DNA of 64,000 nt from Protula sp. h YS-2021 (Eukaryota; Annelida; Polychaeta; Sabellida; Serpulidae): the NCBI GenBank assembly GCA_949752745.1, contig OX457027.1, positions 86,869,094-86,933,093 on the forward strand. Reading direction: 5' to 3'. The notes below the pieces were generated by a model. That model did not search any database and was not told where the DNA came from. It was given only the letters and a program-made list of their open reading frames with translations. Below are positions 1 through 13,600 of the stretch, piece by piece (the first letter of the stretch is position 1; each line of letters opens with the position of its first letter). The position numbers were made by a program, and so were the translations under genes.

Positions 1-479
1 GCTTTCTTTATGCTCAGTTGGGGCGACGCGCTATCAGAACTGCGGCCAGCTGATATTGATACTGGAACTGATGTCTTTATATTTACGATTAAGAAAATAA
101 ATATTGAATAATTATTTGCAATGTGCAATGATTATTTGCGTATAAGCTCCCCCCACCCCCCGCCACCTTGTCCCCGTTTCCATGGAATAAATCACCCGAA
201 GAAAGTATAAATTTATCAAACAAAAATGAATTTTAAAAATAAAAAGTTACCTTTCTTTTTGCCATCAGGAAAATTGCAAACACACTAATTTATATGTGTT
301 CAGACTCGTGTGGCTTAAGAACTAACCTCACGAGCACGCCCACTAAATAAGTTTTTTTCCTTTCGAATGTTTCTTGTTATTTTAACAGTTCAACGGAAAT
401 AACCTATTTCAACTCAAATCGCGAAATAACAACGCAAGAAAACACAAAATACAGCTTTGAGATAGCAGTGTTGAGCAAA
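1..479. other. No recognisable gene
   Basis: AT-rich sequence with short C runs near 150-165. I see no coding frame, RNA gene or repeat that I can name. The LINE remnant to the right may extend into it, but no conserved reverse-transcriptase motif is visible before about 480. Confidence 0.5.
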
Positions 480-2484
480 GAAGAGGGATTATAAGGCTTA
501 TCCCCAAAAAGGACAAAGACTTAGTGTATCTGAAAAACTGGAGACCTATAAGTCTTCTAAATGTCGATATGAAAATATTAACTCAAAGTATAGCCCATAG
601 ATTTCAGAAAGTACTGCCGATAATTATCGGCAAAGAACAAAATGGCTTTGTTAAAATAGATTTATCGGGCTCAGTATAAGAACACTTATTGATAGTATTG
701 ATTTCTTGAACAGAAATAATCTCGGGGGGGGGGGGGGGTTTGGCATTTATCGATTTTGAAAAAGCGTTTGATAAGCTAGATTGGGACTTCATAGACAAAT
801 GCCTGGAGTGTTTCAATTTTGGCAATAACATAGGGAGGTGGGTTAAAATCATATATACCAAAATTGAAAGCTGCACAATAAATAATGGTTATACAAGTCG
901 ATATTTTGAAATAAAAAATGGAGTAAGACAAGGCGATCCTCTCTCAGCACTGTTATTTATCATAGCGGTTGAAATCTTAGTAATTTCGACAAGAGAAAAT
1001 AACAATATAAAAAGTATTAAGGTACATAATATTGAGACGAAAATCAGCCTTCTAGCCGATGATACAACCTTGTTACTAAGCCATATACTTTCTTTAAGAA
1101 ATGTATTAAATGTGTTTATTATGTTTTACTATACTTCTGATCTGAGAGTAAATATTGAAAAGTCAGAGATATTGCAAATTGGTAGATCGTCAATGCGATT
1201 TCTTGAAAAGAAACCTTTTAGATTTAAATGGACAGAGGGTGATGTAGTGTCTTTGGGCATACGTTATTTTAATGACATTGAAAAGATCACTGATGTTAAT
1301 GTCAGAGATAAGCTGACAAATTTCAAACAAACGTTGCATAACTGGTCAAAATTTTATATGACATTAAAAGGAAAAATAACTATTATTAAGAACCTGGCGC
1401 TTCCAAAAATCCTTTTTGTAACCAATGTCCTTTACAAATTTGACATTATCGTACATACTCTCTTGCGATACTGACCCAAAAAAGGATACCTGACCATATC
1501 CCCAAATTTTACCGCGATAACCTTTGTGCCTGGTATTCAGTGAATAACCCCTCTTACGACACAAGTTGCTTAACGCAACAGTGCATCTTGTTTAACAAGA
1601 ATATTGTGATAAATCATGAGCCGATCTTTTATACTGAAATGGCGCGTAAAAGAATTATGTTTGTAGTGGATCTGCTAGATCCAGAAGGGCGGTTTATGGA
1701 AGCAGGGGAAATTAAGAGCAAATTTAATTTAAATACAAATCTGTTAAAGATCATGGGGCTACTAAGTGCTATACCGAATAATTGGAAGAAAAGTATAAAA
1801 CAAAATTGTAGCGTAAACAAGGACACAATGGCACCAGTTCCCCGAATTGTACAGTTAAGAACAGACGCTATGATAAAAAACATAACGAAATTGAACTCAA
1901 AAGAGGTATATTGGTTAATTATAAAGAAAAAGTCAATAACGCCAAGATGCATAAACAGATGGGAAAAAGATAACATTGTTTTGAACTCGTCCCAAAAACT
2001 AGATATCTGACAAAAAATGCAAAAAATACTATGATAAATTTAAAGATAGTGCATAAAAATTATGCATCTGATTTCATAGTATCCAAATTTGACCCAGATA
2101 TTAAACCAATCTGTGAACATTGCAATAAAAAAATGATATTGTTCACATTTTCGAAATGTGTGGTAAGATTTACACCTTTTGGTTTTTGCTAGAAAAGTGG
2201 GTAAATAGTAACATAATAAGAGAGAGCCCAAAAATCAGTATTTGTAGAAGGAAAAATTGCTTGGCTTATTGAAAGAAGATGTTGCAGTGAATTACCTATT
2301 TACAATTGACTTTGTGCTCTTACAGGCCAGAATGTATATACACAAGAGTAATATTCATAAAGAAGATGTTTATTTTATAAATTTTTTAATAATACTTAGA
2401 AATGTTGTAATGATTGAAAAATTGGCATATTCGTCAAAGCATGTAAATTTTAAATACTTAGAGGAATTGCATTGTTTGTTATAG
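480..2484 (+). mobile_element. Decayed L1/Tx1-type LINE (3' half of ORF2)
   Basis: Remnant of a non-LTR retrotransposon reverse-transcriptase ORF. In order it shows the block 'NWRPISLLNVDMKIL' (about 530-585), the first catalytic block 'FIDFEKAFD' (about 746-772), 'GVRQGDPLSALLF' (about 920-958) and the catalytic 'LLADDTTLLL' (about 1050-1078; LADD in place of the usual FADD). After these come a thumb/connection region (1477-2008), a CxxC zinc-knuckle-like piece 'CEHCNKK' (about 2115) and a typical basic C-terminal tail (about 2257-2484). The frame changes near 700 (next to a G homopolymer), 1474, 2010 and 2250, so it is dead. The 5' half and an endonuclease domain are absent, as in 5'-truncated copies. 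The L1/Tx1 assignment rests on the 'NWRPISLLN' style and the C-terminal layout; the exact clade is inference. Confidence 0.85.
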
Positions 2485-3439
2485 TCCTACCCTCAGTTGC
2501 TAGTCTTTTTTGACGTTTTATATAATCCATGATCTGTGTCGGTACATTTACTACATACTCGAAAAATGTTTGCAGAGACATTTATTTTACGAATCATTTG
2601 TATAATGTAGATAATGCTGTATGTACAAAGGACAATTTCTTACGGCAAATTAAAAAAAGACAAAAAAACACAAAATGACGTTTGTAATTTGCAATTGTAT
2701 ACTGTTTATAAACATTCACACATGTTAGTTACAACGTACTCATTCCTGTAAGTTTGAGTCAGTGTATTTCACTCCTGAAAAAAGTATACTTATCAGGGGG
2801 CGGGAGCGAGCAATACGGAAAATTACCTCAGTTTTGTTTCTATCATTCTTTTGTTCGTGCCCGGTCAGGTGTATAATAAATAGTGGTATTGGTGTTGATG
2901 TCAGTCCCCGTGATTTTGGTGTCAGTAACCTACTGATGTCGCGGTATCGATGCAATTACTCAGTATCTGAACAGAGTGATTTCAATACTGAAAAATGCTT
3001 TCTAAAAGAAACAATGATAGAAAAAGACCACAAATTGTGTGTGGTAAACATCCAACTTCTGTTGAATCGCAAATATTTATTGGACGATGTAAACTGTTTA
3101 ATGCAAAGAGCTTTGCAACTAGACTCCATTGTTATCAAAACAGCCGAGCTCTGGAGAGATCTATCCATGTATAAGCACAGAGTAAACAATCTGTCCAAAC
3201 CCTCGAGCACTGATGTCAGCATTTATTGCATATAGTTATAACCGTGGATCGAAATTCCATGAGAGTAAGAATATATCCTTGGCGCCAAACAAGATTGTAA
3301 TACAAAAATGGTTTATCACCAATATTTCTACAAATGTTTTTTGAATCGCTAAGTAATAAGCAATAGCAATTGTAAAATTAAGTAAAAGCCAAATGGACAC
3401 TGATGCCCTTTACTTCAAGGAAAATTGGCTTTTGATCAA
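2485..3439. other. No supported gene; one unrecognised open frame
   Basis: A plus-strand open frame at 2762-3235 (157 codons, opening with a non-ATG codon) has no family resemblance I recognise and no clear splice signals. Its composition is not obviously coding. I see nothing else here. Confidence 0.4.
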
Positions 3440-4060
3440 TCTTAGCACCAATTTTTGGTGACTGTCTAAAAATCTAATAGCCACCCAGGCATCGATGTCC
3501 ACCACCTTTAATAAAAAGTCAAAGACAGTAAGAACTTATAGCTGGCATCAGTTAAGATTTTACCAAAACGTAGTTTCATTTTCGTCAAAAAAAGTAATAG
3601 CCACATATGAAGTAATGTCCATTAATTTAAACATAATAATGGCAGCAGGGCTAGTTTCTTGGTGTCAATTAAGATTTTAATAAGAAAAAAGTTTTAGCCA
3701 ATATTTTCGCCAATTTTTGACAATCAATTAAAAAGTAATAGCCTAGTAGGTATGAATATCTGCTATCGTCAACTATAATTTAAAAACAGTGAGGCCGTTT
3801 TCCTGGCTTCAATTATATAAGATTTCGCTTTTTTCGACAGTATTTCTCTAGTAATGTTTCGGCGAATCACCCAAAAAGTAATTATATATTAAGTAAGTAG
3901 TAAAGTCAGTATATTTCAAGCTAAATTTTAAGAGGTTAAACATATATCTCTAGCGTTATTGAAAATTTCATTAAGAAATTGCTGATCAATATTTCCGCAT
4001 TTTTTTGCGTTACGCCAAAAAAGTAATAGAAGATCGCTTAAACACTGCTTCTGTAAAAGC
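3440..4060 (+). repeat. Degenerate ~110-145-bp tandem repeat (family A)
   Basis: Several diverged copies of a unit containing 'GTTAAGATTTTA', 'CCAAAAAGTAATAGCC' and 'GGTGTCAATTAAGATTT'. The same unit occurs in reverse orientation at about 39,750-42,000. Non-coding, beyond the 3' end of OATP gene 1. Confidence 0.7.
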
Positions 4061-4321
4061 TAGAGTTAAATGTGAGTTCCTAACTTTAAATGGGTGTTGT
4101 TTAGCTCACCAGAACACTCGAAAGTAAATTAATAAATTTAATCTGTTTAACAAAGAAAAATCCACTTCTTGCATGATAGAGCCAGATCAACCGATTTTCG
4201 TTTATAGGAGTACGGTAAACCGGAGCAGTCGGTCTGCAATAAAAGTCTAATACACAACAGGCCGAACCGCCGTAGAGGTTGGCTGTTAGTCATCAATCAC
4301 TGAACTCCGCTGCATACTGGG

Positions 4322-4620
4322 CTACACACCGGACACTTTCTCCAATAATGCCTCTTTTCGTTCTTTCGGTGCTTTTATTATAAATGCTTCTTCTCTAGCA
4401 ACTTTCTTTTCTTCAAGAGTCATTTTCTTGACGGCCCATAACATCCCGAAGGCAAAGGGAGCAGAGAGTACTTGGAACAGGAATGAGACCCCAAATATCT
4501 TGTAGCGGAAGTGGTTAGTGTCGTAGAAGAGACACGCGCCCCTCTTCCCGCAGCTGTACTGCCATAGAACACACGTGGAATCAACCAGTGAGCCAAACAA
4601 AATAGGCCCTGGTATGAGAC
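4322..4620 (-). CDS. OATP gene 1, exon 8 (last coding exon, 299 bp)
   Basis: Acceptor TTTGTAG before 4,620; stop TAG at 4,322-4,324. Encodes the loop after span 11, including '[12 protein letters not shown]' and 'RGACLFYDT', then the final span and a Lys/Glu-rich cytosolic tail ending 'VSGV'. Gene 2's last exon also ends 'VSGV'; the shared C-terminal end could be a PDZ ligand, which is inference. Confidence 0.93.
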
Positions 4621-7600
4621 CTACAAAGAATTAATAAAGTCATTTTATTTCAACAATTGAAATTCATTTTTATTATGTTAACAATGTAGCGATGTTTTTG
4701 CTTGCATGCCTGCATAGCCTATGCATGTCTATATGTGAATATGTGTGTCAGCCTTAACATAGTAACAAATGTCATTAAATAAGCTTCATTCAAGTCATTT
4801 AGATCTGAGGGTCATAAAATGGATGGCATTCATGAAATATATCCTGACGTTCATACCGAGTAGGTTGATCATGAATGACGTGATAGCTAGCGCAAAGGAA
4901 CCCTCGTCCTTACCAACTATTCTGCAATAAGATAATCAATAAACCATGATAAGCAGTTCATTGGTTAAAACAGTACATTGTAAGTAGTGCAGATTGGTTT
5001 TCTGCATAGCAACAACTATGAATTGAAAGTGTTATTCAGTACAGCACCAAGATCGTATTTCTCTAAGGCGAATTATTAAACATTTGGTGAAAATTGTTAT
5101 ATTTTTCAAGTGATTTCCTCCCTTTGAGTAGATTTGAAAAATTTTTCAGCCTACTTCCTCCTCCGACCCTCACCAAGAATAGTGCGTAAGTTGCGTTGGT
5201 AATTTAGAGTGTATGTGAACATTCAGTGTAATTAAAATGTCCAGGTAAAATTGTCCATCCAGTCGTTTTTATAAAACCATCATAGGCACTTCACTATGCT
5301 GAGCATATTTGGAGTGTGCAAATAAAGCACACATCGTTTCTGTAATGCACAGTGTGGCTGCTGGCAGATGCGTGAGTTTGTGCACATCTTGTTACAGCCT
5401 TTCATTTCGTTGCATTTCTTGATAAAAATCACTGTTTTGATTTGCTTCGCGTTTTGATCATGAAAATGGAAAAAAAAGCGAAAACAAAAGGTGAGGTGTA
5501 CAAGCAAATACTAAATTGTGAAAGTGCGTAAGTTATGAGTCCAAGCTTGAAACTGATGGAAAAGTGGAGAGAATTGAAACATATAAGTGCTTTTTATTTG
5601 GACAAAAAAAATCGCTTTTCTGCAGATTAAGTGGTAATTGGAAGAATCTCCATTTTAGTACTCGTGATATTTTGACATTCGAGTTGCGCTGTTTTTTTTT
5701 TTTGCTCAGCTTACGAAAAGCAATAAGAACAATTCCAGCGTGCATGAGCAAGGGAATTTCTATGAAAAATTGAGCTTCGATAGATGAAACGACAAAAGGC
5801 TAGCTCAATAATTAATTTAGCACCGGACAAGAACATAGAGCGATAAATGCATACAAAGATTTATTTCCCAGAAAATGAGAAAATTGGTATCTCTGGTAGA
5901 CTGGATAGTCTGCCATAGATACCTTCTAACAACGCTCGCATTTCGGACCAGTGCACATATTCATGTAACTTGCTTCGATGCGCGGTTTTTATTTAGACAA
6001 GTGCGCATATTGATTCAGTTTGCGTTGATGCGCGGCTCTCATTTTGGAACAGTGCACATGTTTATTTAACTTGCGTTGATGCACGGTTCGCATTTCGGAG
6101 CAGCGCGCATGTTTATTTACCTTGTGTTGATGTGCGGTTCATATTTCGGATCAGTGCGCATGTTTATTTACCTTGTGTTGATGTGCGGTTCTTTTTTCGG
6201 ACCAGTGCGCATGTTTATTTACCTTGTGTTGATGTACGGTTCTTATTTCGAACCAATGCGCATGTTTATTTAACTTGCGTCAATGCGCGGTTCTAATTTC
6301 AGACCAATGCGCATGTTTACCAATGCTCATTACTTGCGTTGATGAGCGGTTCTTATTTTGGACAAGTGCACAAGTTTTCTTAGGTTTCCTTGATGCGCGG
6401 TTCGAATTTCGGACCAGTTTGCATGTATATTTAACTTGCGTTGATGCACGATGCTTATTTTAGACCTGTGTATATGTTTATTTAAATTGCTTTGGTGCGC
6501 GGTTTGCATTTCGGACCAGTGCGCATGTTTATTTAACTTGCGCTGATGAGCAGTTCGAATTCCGGGCCATTGCGAATGTTGCGTTGATGCACGGTGCGTA
6601 TTTTGGTCCAGTGTGCTTGTTTATTTAGCTTGTGTCGATGTGCGGTTCGCATTTCGGACCAGTGTACATGTTTTTTTAACTTGCGTTAATGCTCGGTTCC
6701 CATTTCTGACCAGTGTGTTTGTTTATTTAGCTTGTGTTGATGAGCGGTTCGCATTTTTTACGAGTGTGCATGTCTATTTAACTTGTGTTGATGTGTGGTT
6801 AGGGTCAGGGACCAGTGCGCATATTTATTTAACTTGTGTTGATGCGCGGTGCATATTTTGGACCACTTCAAATGTATATTTAACTTGCGCTGATGTGTAG
6901 TTAGCATTTCGGATCAGTTTGCTGGTTTATTTAACTTGCTTTGATATCCGGTTCGCATTGCGGACCAGTGTACTTGTTTCTTTAGGTTGCGTTGATGCGC
7001 GGTTCGCATTTCGGATCAGTGCGCAGGTTCATTTAACTTGCGATGACACGCGATTTGCATTTCGGACCAGCACGCATGTTTATTTAAGTCCCGTTGATGG
7101 TCGGCTGTTGTGTCTATTCAACTTGTGTCGATTCGTGGTTCTTTCTTCGGACCACTGCGCATGTTTATTTAACTTGCGTTGGTGCACGGTTCTCATTTCG
7201 GACCACTGCGCATGTCTATTCAACTTGCGTCGATGCGTGGTTCTCTTTTCGGACAAGTGCGCATGTTTGTTTAACTTGCTTGGATGTGCAGTGCTTATTT
7301 TGGACCAGTTCGCATGTTCATTTACTTCCGTCGATGTGCAGTTCGCATTTCGGACCAGTGTACACGTTTTTTAACTTGCGTTAATGCTCGGTTCCCATTT
7401 CTGACCAGTGTGTTTGTTTATTTAGCTTGTGTTGATGAGCGGTTTGCATTTTTCACCAGTGCGCATGTTTATTTAACTTGTGTTGATGCGCAGTGCTTTT
7501 TTTGGACCAGTGCGCATGTTTATTTAACTTGCCTCGATGCGCGGTTCGCATTTCGGACCAGTGCGCAAGTTTCTATAGGTTGCGTTGATGCGCGGTTCGT

Positions 7601-10600
7601 ATTTCGGACCACTGTCTATTCGACTTGCGTCGATGCGCGGTTCACATTTCGGACCAATGCGCATGTTTATTTAACTTGCATCGATGCGCAGTGCTTATTT
7701 TGGACTACTGCGCATGTTTATGTAACTTGCGTCGATGTGCGGTTGTTAAATCTGACTACTGCGCAAATTGATAAAACTTGCGTTTATGCGCTGTAGGAGG
7801 AGATTCATTTACTTTTTTTCAAAAAGTCCGAAAAAAATCAAAAGTTTTCCAGCTCACTCAAAAAGCACAAGCCGTATGATCATATGAAAAATAAATGAAA
7901 TCTGATGGAAACTGTAGGAGGAAATGCATTTTGAATTTTTTTCTTCAAAAATTCCTTGATCGACTCAAAAAGCACAGGCCGTATTCACGACACCCTAAGC
8001 ATGCCTCAGTGCCAAATAAATGATGTCTGATCAAAACTGTAGGAGAAGATGCATTTTGAACTATTTTCATCAAAAATTCCCCCAAAATCAAAAAATTCCC
8101 AAGTCGAGTCAAATAGCGCAAGCCGTATGCCCGACCGACCTAAGAATGCCTCATACCAAAAATAAATGAAATCAGTTCAAAACTGCAGGGAGAAACACTT
8201 TTTGAAGTTTTTTCTTCAAAAATTCATTAAAAATAAAAAAATTGTCCGATCGACTAAAAAGCACAAGCTGTATGCACGACCCTTTAGGGGTGCCTCATAC
8301 CAAAAATAAATGACATGGGATCACAAATGTAGGAGGAGATACACTTTAAAAATTTTTCTTCAAAAATTAAAAAATCACCCGATCGACTAAAAAAGCACAA
8401 GCTGTATGCATGACCTCTTAGGGATGTCTCACACCAAAAATAAATGACATCGAATCAAAATTGTAGGAGTAGATGCATTTTGAATTATTTTCGAAATTTT
8501 TACTTAAAAAATTCCCCCAAAATACAAAAATTGTCTGATCGAGTAAAAAAGTACAAGCCGTATGCAAGACCCTTTAGGGGTTCCTCATAAGAAAAATAAA
8601 TGACATCAGGTGAATAATGTAGGAGATATATTTTAACTTTTTTTCTTCAAAAATTTCTCAAACATTAAAAAATCACCCGATCGACTAAAAAAGCACAAAC
8701 CGTATGCGCGACCCCTTATGGATGGCTCACGCCAAAAATACATGACATCCAATCAAAATTGTAGGAGGAGATGCATTTTGAAACAAAGTTTATTAAATAA
8801 ACAACTAACTAACTAACTAACGGACGCCATCTGCAAACCGATAGGAAAATTAGTTCAGTGGGTATTACTTTTTCTTTGCCTTACCGGAATTGCACAATGA
8901 TGCCGGGAACTCTTCCAAGAGAGCTGAGGAAAGACATTATCAGCATAAGGACTGCAAACGCATAAAACTGCACAGTGCAGGGCTCCACGCAAGCACCTGA
9001 TTGGCCCGTTCCGTCCATGCATGCGCAGTTGTCATAGTAAACAGTCTGAAATTGAAATTTAACGGAACTATTGGCATGTTTCATTTTAATTTTTATTTTT
9101 TAAGAAGCTGTTCAAGCTAGTCTCATAGAAAGAAATGCACCCATTCTCTTCATATTTCTTGTAATAACCTTTTGTGCATGCAGACAAAAATAATGTGAAA
9201 ACATCGATAACGAAACTAAAAACCCAGCAATAATAAGGAGCATCTTGACAATTGGTCTAGCGACAATTTATCCATATTGCATCACACGACATGTGTTTGC
9301 TTGTACTGCTTTAACAAGCGACTGCAGCGCCACCCGATTCTTCATTTTTGCTTGTGAACAAAATCTGTCGTTTTATTTCGTAAAATGCTCTTTTACGGGT
9401 GAAAGCCAACGTTCGATTATTTCCACTTTTGATGGGATTTTCCTTATTTGTGATAATTGACGCATATATACTTGAACTTTTCTGCACGTGTACGCGTACA
9501 ATGTACATAAACATTGCCTAAATTTCCTTATTATGTGAAACCCGAAACAACTGAGTCTAAAAGACTGAGTGGCAACACTTTACCCACATTACCCTTTTAT
9601 CTCAGTAAGCCTCTCGGGTCCTACCTGGGTGTGAAGTAGGGATGGAATAATGCGGGTGTAAGAAAGGTCTCAAGGGGGAGATTGCGAACTATGCTTTTCC
9701 TAGCAAAAAAGGTGTTTCACGTAATAAAACGACAGTTTTCCTTCGCACAAGCTGACGTCCACCTTTAGAGGGGATTAGAAACCGGCGTTGGGATAAAATC
9801 TGCTAGCCACACCTCGTGCAGAAAGGTTCTCTCAGTACGAACTACACTTTTACTGATATGTGTATTGAACGAGTAAATTATAGACTTCAGGTTTTAATGA
9901 TTCTTCAAAAAAGTAACAATCTCTATGCATAATACTAGAGTTGCTCTACCCCAGTTGTTGATTGGTATAGCCATGTGGAAAGAGTCATCACCTGGGATGG
10001 CTCCATCCATTTGCCTACTTGGTTCCCAACATCCCTCTCCCCTCCTTCAAGAAGAGGGATAGACCAGAGCCTCGATAAAACTAAGAGACAGTGCAAAAGT
10101 AAATAGGCAATGCTATGCCTCACTACATCCACTCCCACCTCCCACAAATTGTACGCCCAACCGACGTCTTGTGACATGCATACGAACATACACATAAATA
10201 AAATACTAAACACTAAAATTAATAGTTTAATACTAAGAAACACAAGATCTCCTGTAAACAGTCTATGCCCTCACTAGGGCTGGAGATCAACTCAAAAATT
10301 TGATATGGCTAGTAAATGCAAAATACAGGGAATTCATCACAACCATATTCAAAATAAATGTTTTCTCACAACAATCAACATATCTCGTAGTGAGAATAAA
10401 ATAATTTAATGCAGGAGCTATAACTCTGCCACAAGATCTAAGAGGCGGAGACAGCGCCACTACCCTTTTTTCTCCAAGCCAACTGACGTCTTGCCAGCAG
10501 GAATCCAGGCACTCGCCAGACGGCTTTGCTGAAAGAACACGTCACAGCCAAGGCGTTCTTGAAGACCAAGTTGCCTTAGGCTTACCAGCTGTATGCTTGG

Positions 10601-13600
10601 ACTTCAAGGATTGCCTAAAGCTGCGCCCTCGCTTGCTTGAGGCGGCTCCTCTCTGGCTCTGACCGTAGCTCTTAGTGTGACAGACGAAAAACTAGGGTTT
10701 GAAAATACTTTTTGTGCCGCAATAAAAGGTTCAATATATAAAGACCCATTAACTGTGTAAATCCTTTTAAATACAATTTAATGAAGATATTCGGAATAGA
10801 CGAACAGTCTGTAAACAAAATTCCATCCAGAGGGACAGTATGTGAGGCATTCAATGAGTTGTCTACCTGTCTGACTTATTGACCTTTGATTTTATATTCC
10901 GATCTTAAACACAGCGTTCTCTGATGCAAGGACCTCCTCGTTCTTTTTTTGCCTGGCGCCATAGCCAAGAGAAAGGTTAACTTCAGTGTAGCTCACTTGG
11001 GAGAAACTGTTCCTTCCACAAAAATGTCCCTATAAAAACTGGAGAACCAACTCAAGATCTCACTGCGCCACGTTTGGTCTGGTCGGTGGGGGGTCACTAA
11101 TTTGAAATATCTTATCAACTATGGGATGGGGAGCCTTTTACTGGATCATAGGTTCAACTTTTGATTCCCACACCAGCCGGAGAACTTATTCTACTGTGCT
11201 CGATAGACTTTCGTTGTAGATGGTTTATGTACTTGAGTCATTTTTTATAAAGTTAGCGATAGGTACCACACTCTTAGATCCGGGAGACATGGGGTGTGGT
11301 GGAGATGTTCCTAATAAGGCTGGTACACGAGCCTTGAGTACAAGGGATATAGAGGCACTTCTCAACCTTGAATCAAGCAAACAGGGTGAACCACGGTAAC
11401 ATCGGTTGCCATTGCGCTATTAAAAGTAGTTTGCTGTCCCAAAAACTAGAGTTGCGAAAGTTTTCTCCGATAGAAAAGCATACAAAACATGTTTCAGCCA
11501 CTGACATCTAAGAACGTCTATCCCTAGGCTTTCTGATCTGGACAGGACGAGACACACGTAGGCGGCGGCTGATGGGTGAGAGAACTGGCAAACAGATCTG
11601 GATAAGGAGGGTTCCATGGAGATCGTGTCACTATCCGCTGAAAGCAGACTCGGTTAAGGCACGATTTTGTCTGAACTACACAGCACATTCAAGCTGCCGG
11701 TAATTTGGTCTGCTGAGAGGCAGATCCCGTGACTTTCCGCCAGGCATAGAATATCCCCAGGTAAATGAGTGAATTCGGCTGAGCGGGTGTCTCAGTAGTT
11801 GCGCAGATAAGACACAGCGGTCGAGTTGTCCAGCAGAACATTCTGTTATTCAGAGTAGGGAGAAGGTGAATGAATGCTAACCAGACTACCCCAAGTGCCC
11901 TTCCCTAGCTTTTCCCTGATGTAAAAGCCCCAACCCTTGGAGGAAGCGTTCTTTCCGAATGACAAAGAAGGAATATGGCTATGAATGGGTAACTGTGGCT
12001 ACTAGCAAGCCCACCAAAGACTCCACTTCGGAAAACCTCATCGGTTGATGAGGGGGATAGTGAATGGCTCTGACAATTTCCTTCATTTCTTCTCTGTAGG
12101 ATAAGCCCTAATCAGCTCCAAATCCCAAATCTCTCTTAGAAATATTATTTGCTGCCAGTGCAACAGTTCTGACTTGCTACATTGACCAACAGACCTGCCC
12201 GTGAAGCTTGTCTTACTTAATGAAGGACTTAAAGTCTGGCTTGCGCTTTCACTATTTGAGCAAAAAGCAGTCGGCCAAATACTGGAAGACCAGAATGCCC
12301 CTGTGGCCGCGGCTATGTGTAGAGGAGTCTGGGGCGAGGCATCAACACCTGATCCTGACAGAGGGCTCTTTTCTCCACTTTGACCCGTTCAACCTCTTTC
12401 GCGTGGAATAGCTTGGTCTCGCTCAAGATATTTTAATGCCTCACATGCTCCCTTGACGTGACAACCAGTAGCGTACCAACGACTCCTTCTTGGCTGCACC
12501 GTGGAGATGAGCTGATCTGCCGCTTTGCGTCTTCCTAGGATAATCGTATGAAGAGAGGCCCGCTGGGCTCGCTTTTGCTCCCGCATGGCTCTCAGTGTAC
12601 CCATTTCTTGTGCCCAGGATGGCTCCGAGTCAGTCGGTGGTGCGTCTAATTGTTACGATAACGAGATGCCCAACTCCTCTTCTGATATTACCATCATTTA
12701 CGAACCGTCAGTGCTCGCGTTCAAAATAGTCACCGTATCCTCTTTTATTGCATTGCCTCTTGTAGACGGACGGGGAAATTATGATTGAGATGAGGGCCAA
12801 CCTTCTCTCAATGCTTCTGTCTCCTCAGTATCTAATTTATCTACTGTCACCGAAGACACGGCGATTTAGCTCGGTCCTCTTTCAGCTTTTACCCGAGGCG
12901 GCATCAGCCTCTTGGCTACCTTCTTATGCCAGGGCCGGCGACAACTCCACGAGGGGGGCAGACGCAAACGCCTTCTTTTCTAACAGCTCCCTCTGGTGCC
13001 TACATTCCTCACGCAATTCCTTTCAGCCCTAGTATTTCGCAAAGCGAGTGTGGGTTGCCAGCAAACGACTGATGACCGCATGCCGCCTTGTGAACAGAGC
13101 TATCTGCTTATGCCATACCTACAACAGAAAAACCTGTTAATAAATGGACAACAACATGCAGTTATACTTACCTAAATATGCCCCTTGCTAGCTTGACCCC
13201 CTCTCCTATCTACGCCTACGCCAGGAGGGGGTTAGGGAGAGGAGAAAGGAGAGGAGAAAGCCAGGAGGGGATATCCTTCTGGAGAGACCCACAAGGGACA
13301 ACCCACTAAGGTATACCCACAGTTACTAATCTTGATGGGGAAGTGGGTAGAATCACTTAACTCTTCCCTTCCTGTCTGATGCTTCTACTCAGGTTGGTTG
13401 AGCCACTTGGCTTTCAGGGAGTGACGATCTAGCCAGTAACCTAAAAGCCACCATGACATTCTGCTCATACCAAAACAGATCCGGCAAGTCAATGGTCCTG
13501 GGGATGTATAGAGCGGTGTGGAAGAGACAATAAGAAAACTTATCAAGCCCATTGGCTGTCTCCGTGCCTTTCCAACACCCAGTCTGACAGCAATCATCCA

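Noticed and set aside
2762..3235. 157-codon plus-strand frame as a possible gene
   Set aside because: No ATG at its start, no family resemblance, no splice evidence; could be chance in AT-rich DNA.
5875..7796. Series of open frames encoding a periodic 17-residue peptide
   Set aside because: Explained by the 51-bp minisatellite. Frames change with each indel and no start or splice signals fit a gene.
5935..8790. CRISPR-like regular repeats
   Set aside because: Units are contiguous and diverged, with no unique spacers; the DNA is eukaryotic.
9590..9850. Ribosomal-RNA-like phrase (CTCTCAGTACGAAC) near 9,830
   Set aside because: Only a short chance similarity; the surrounding sequence has no conserved rRNA core.
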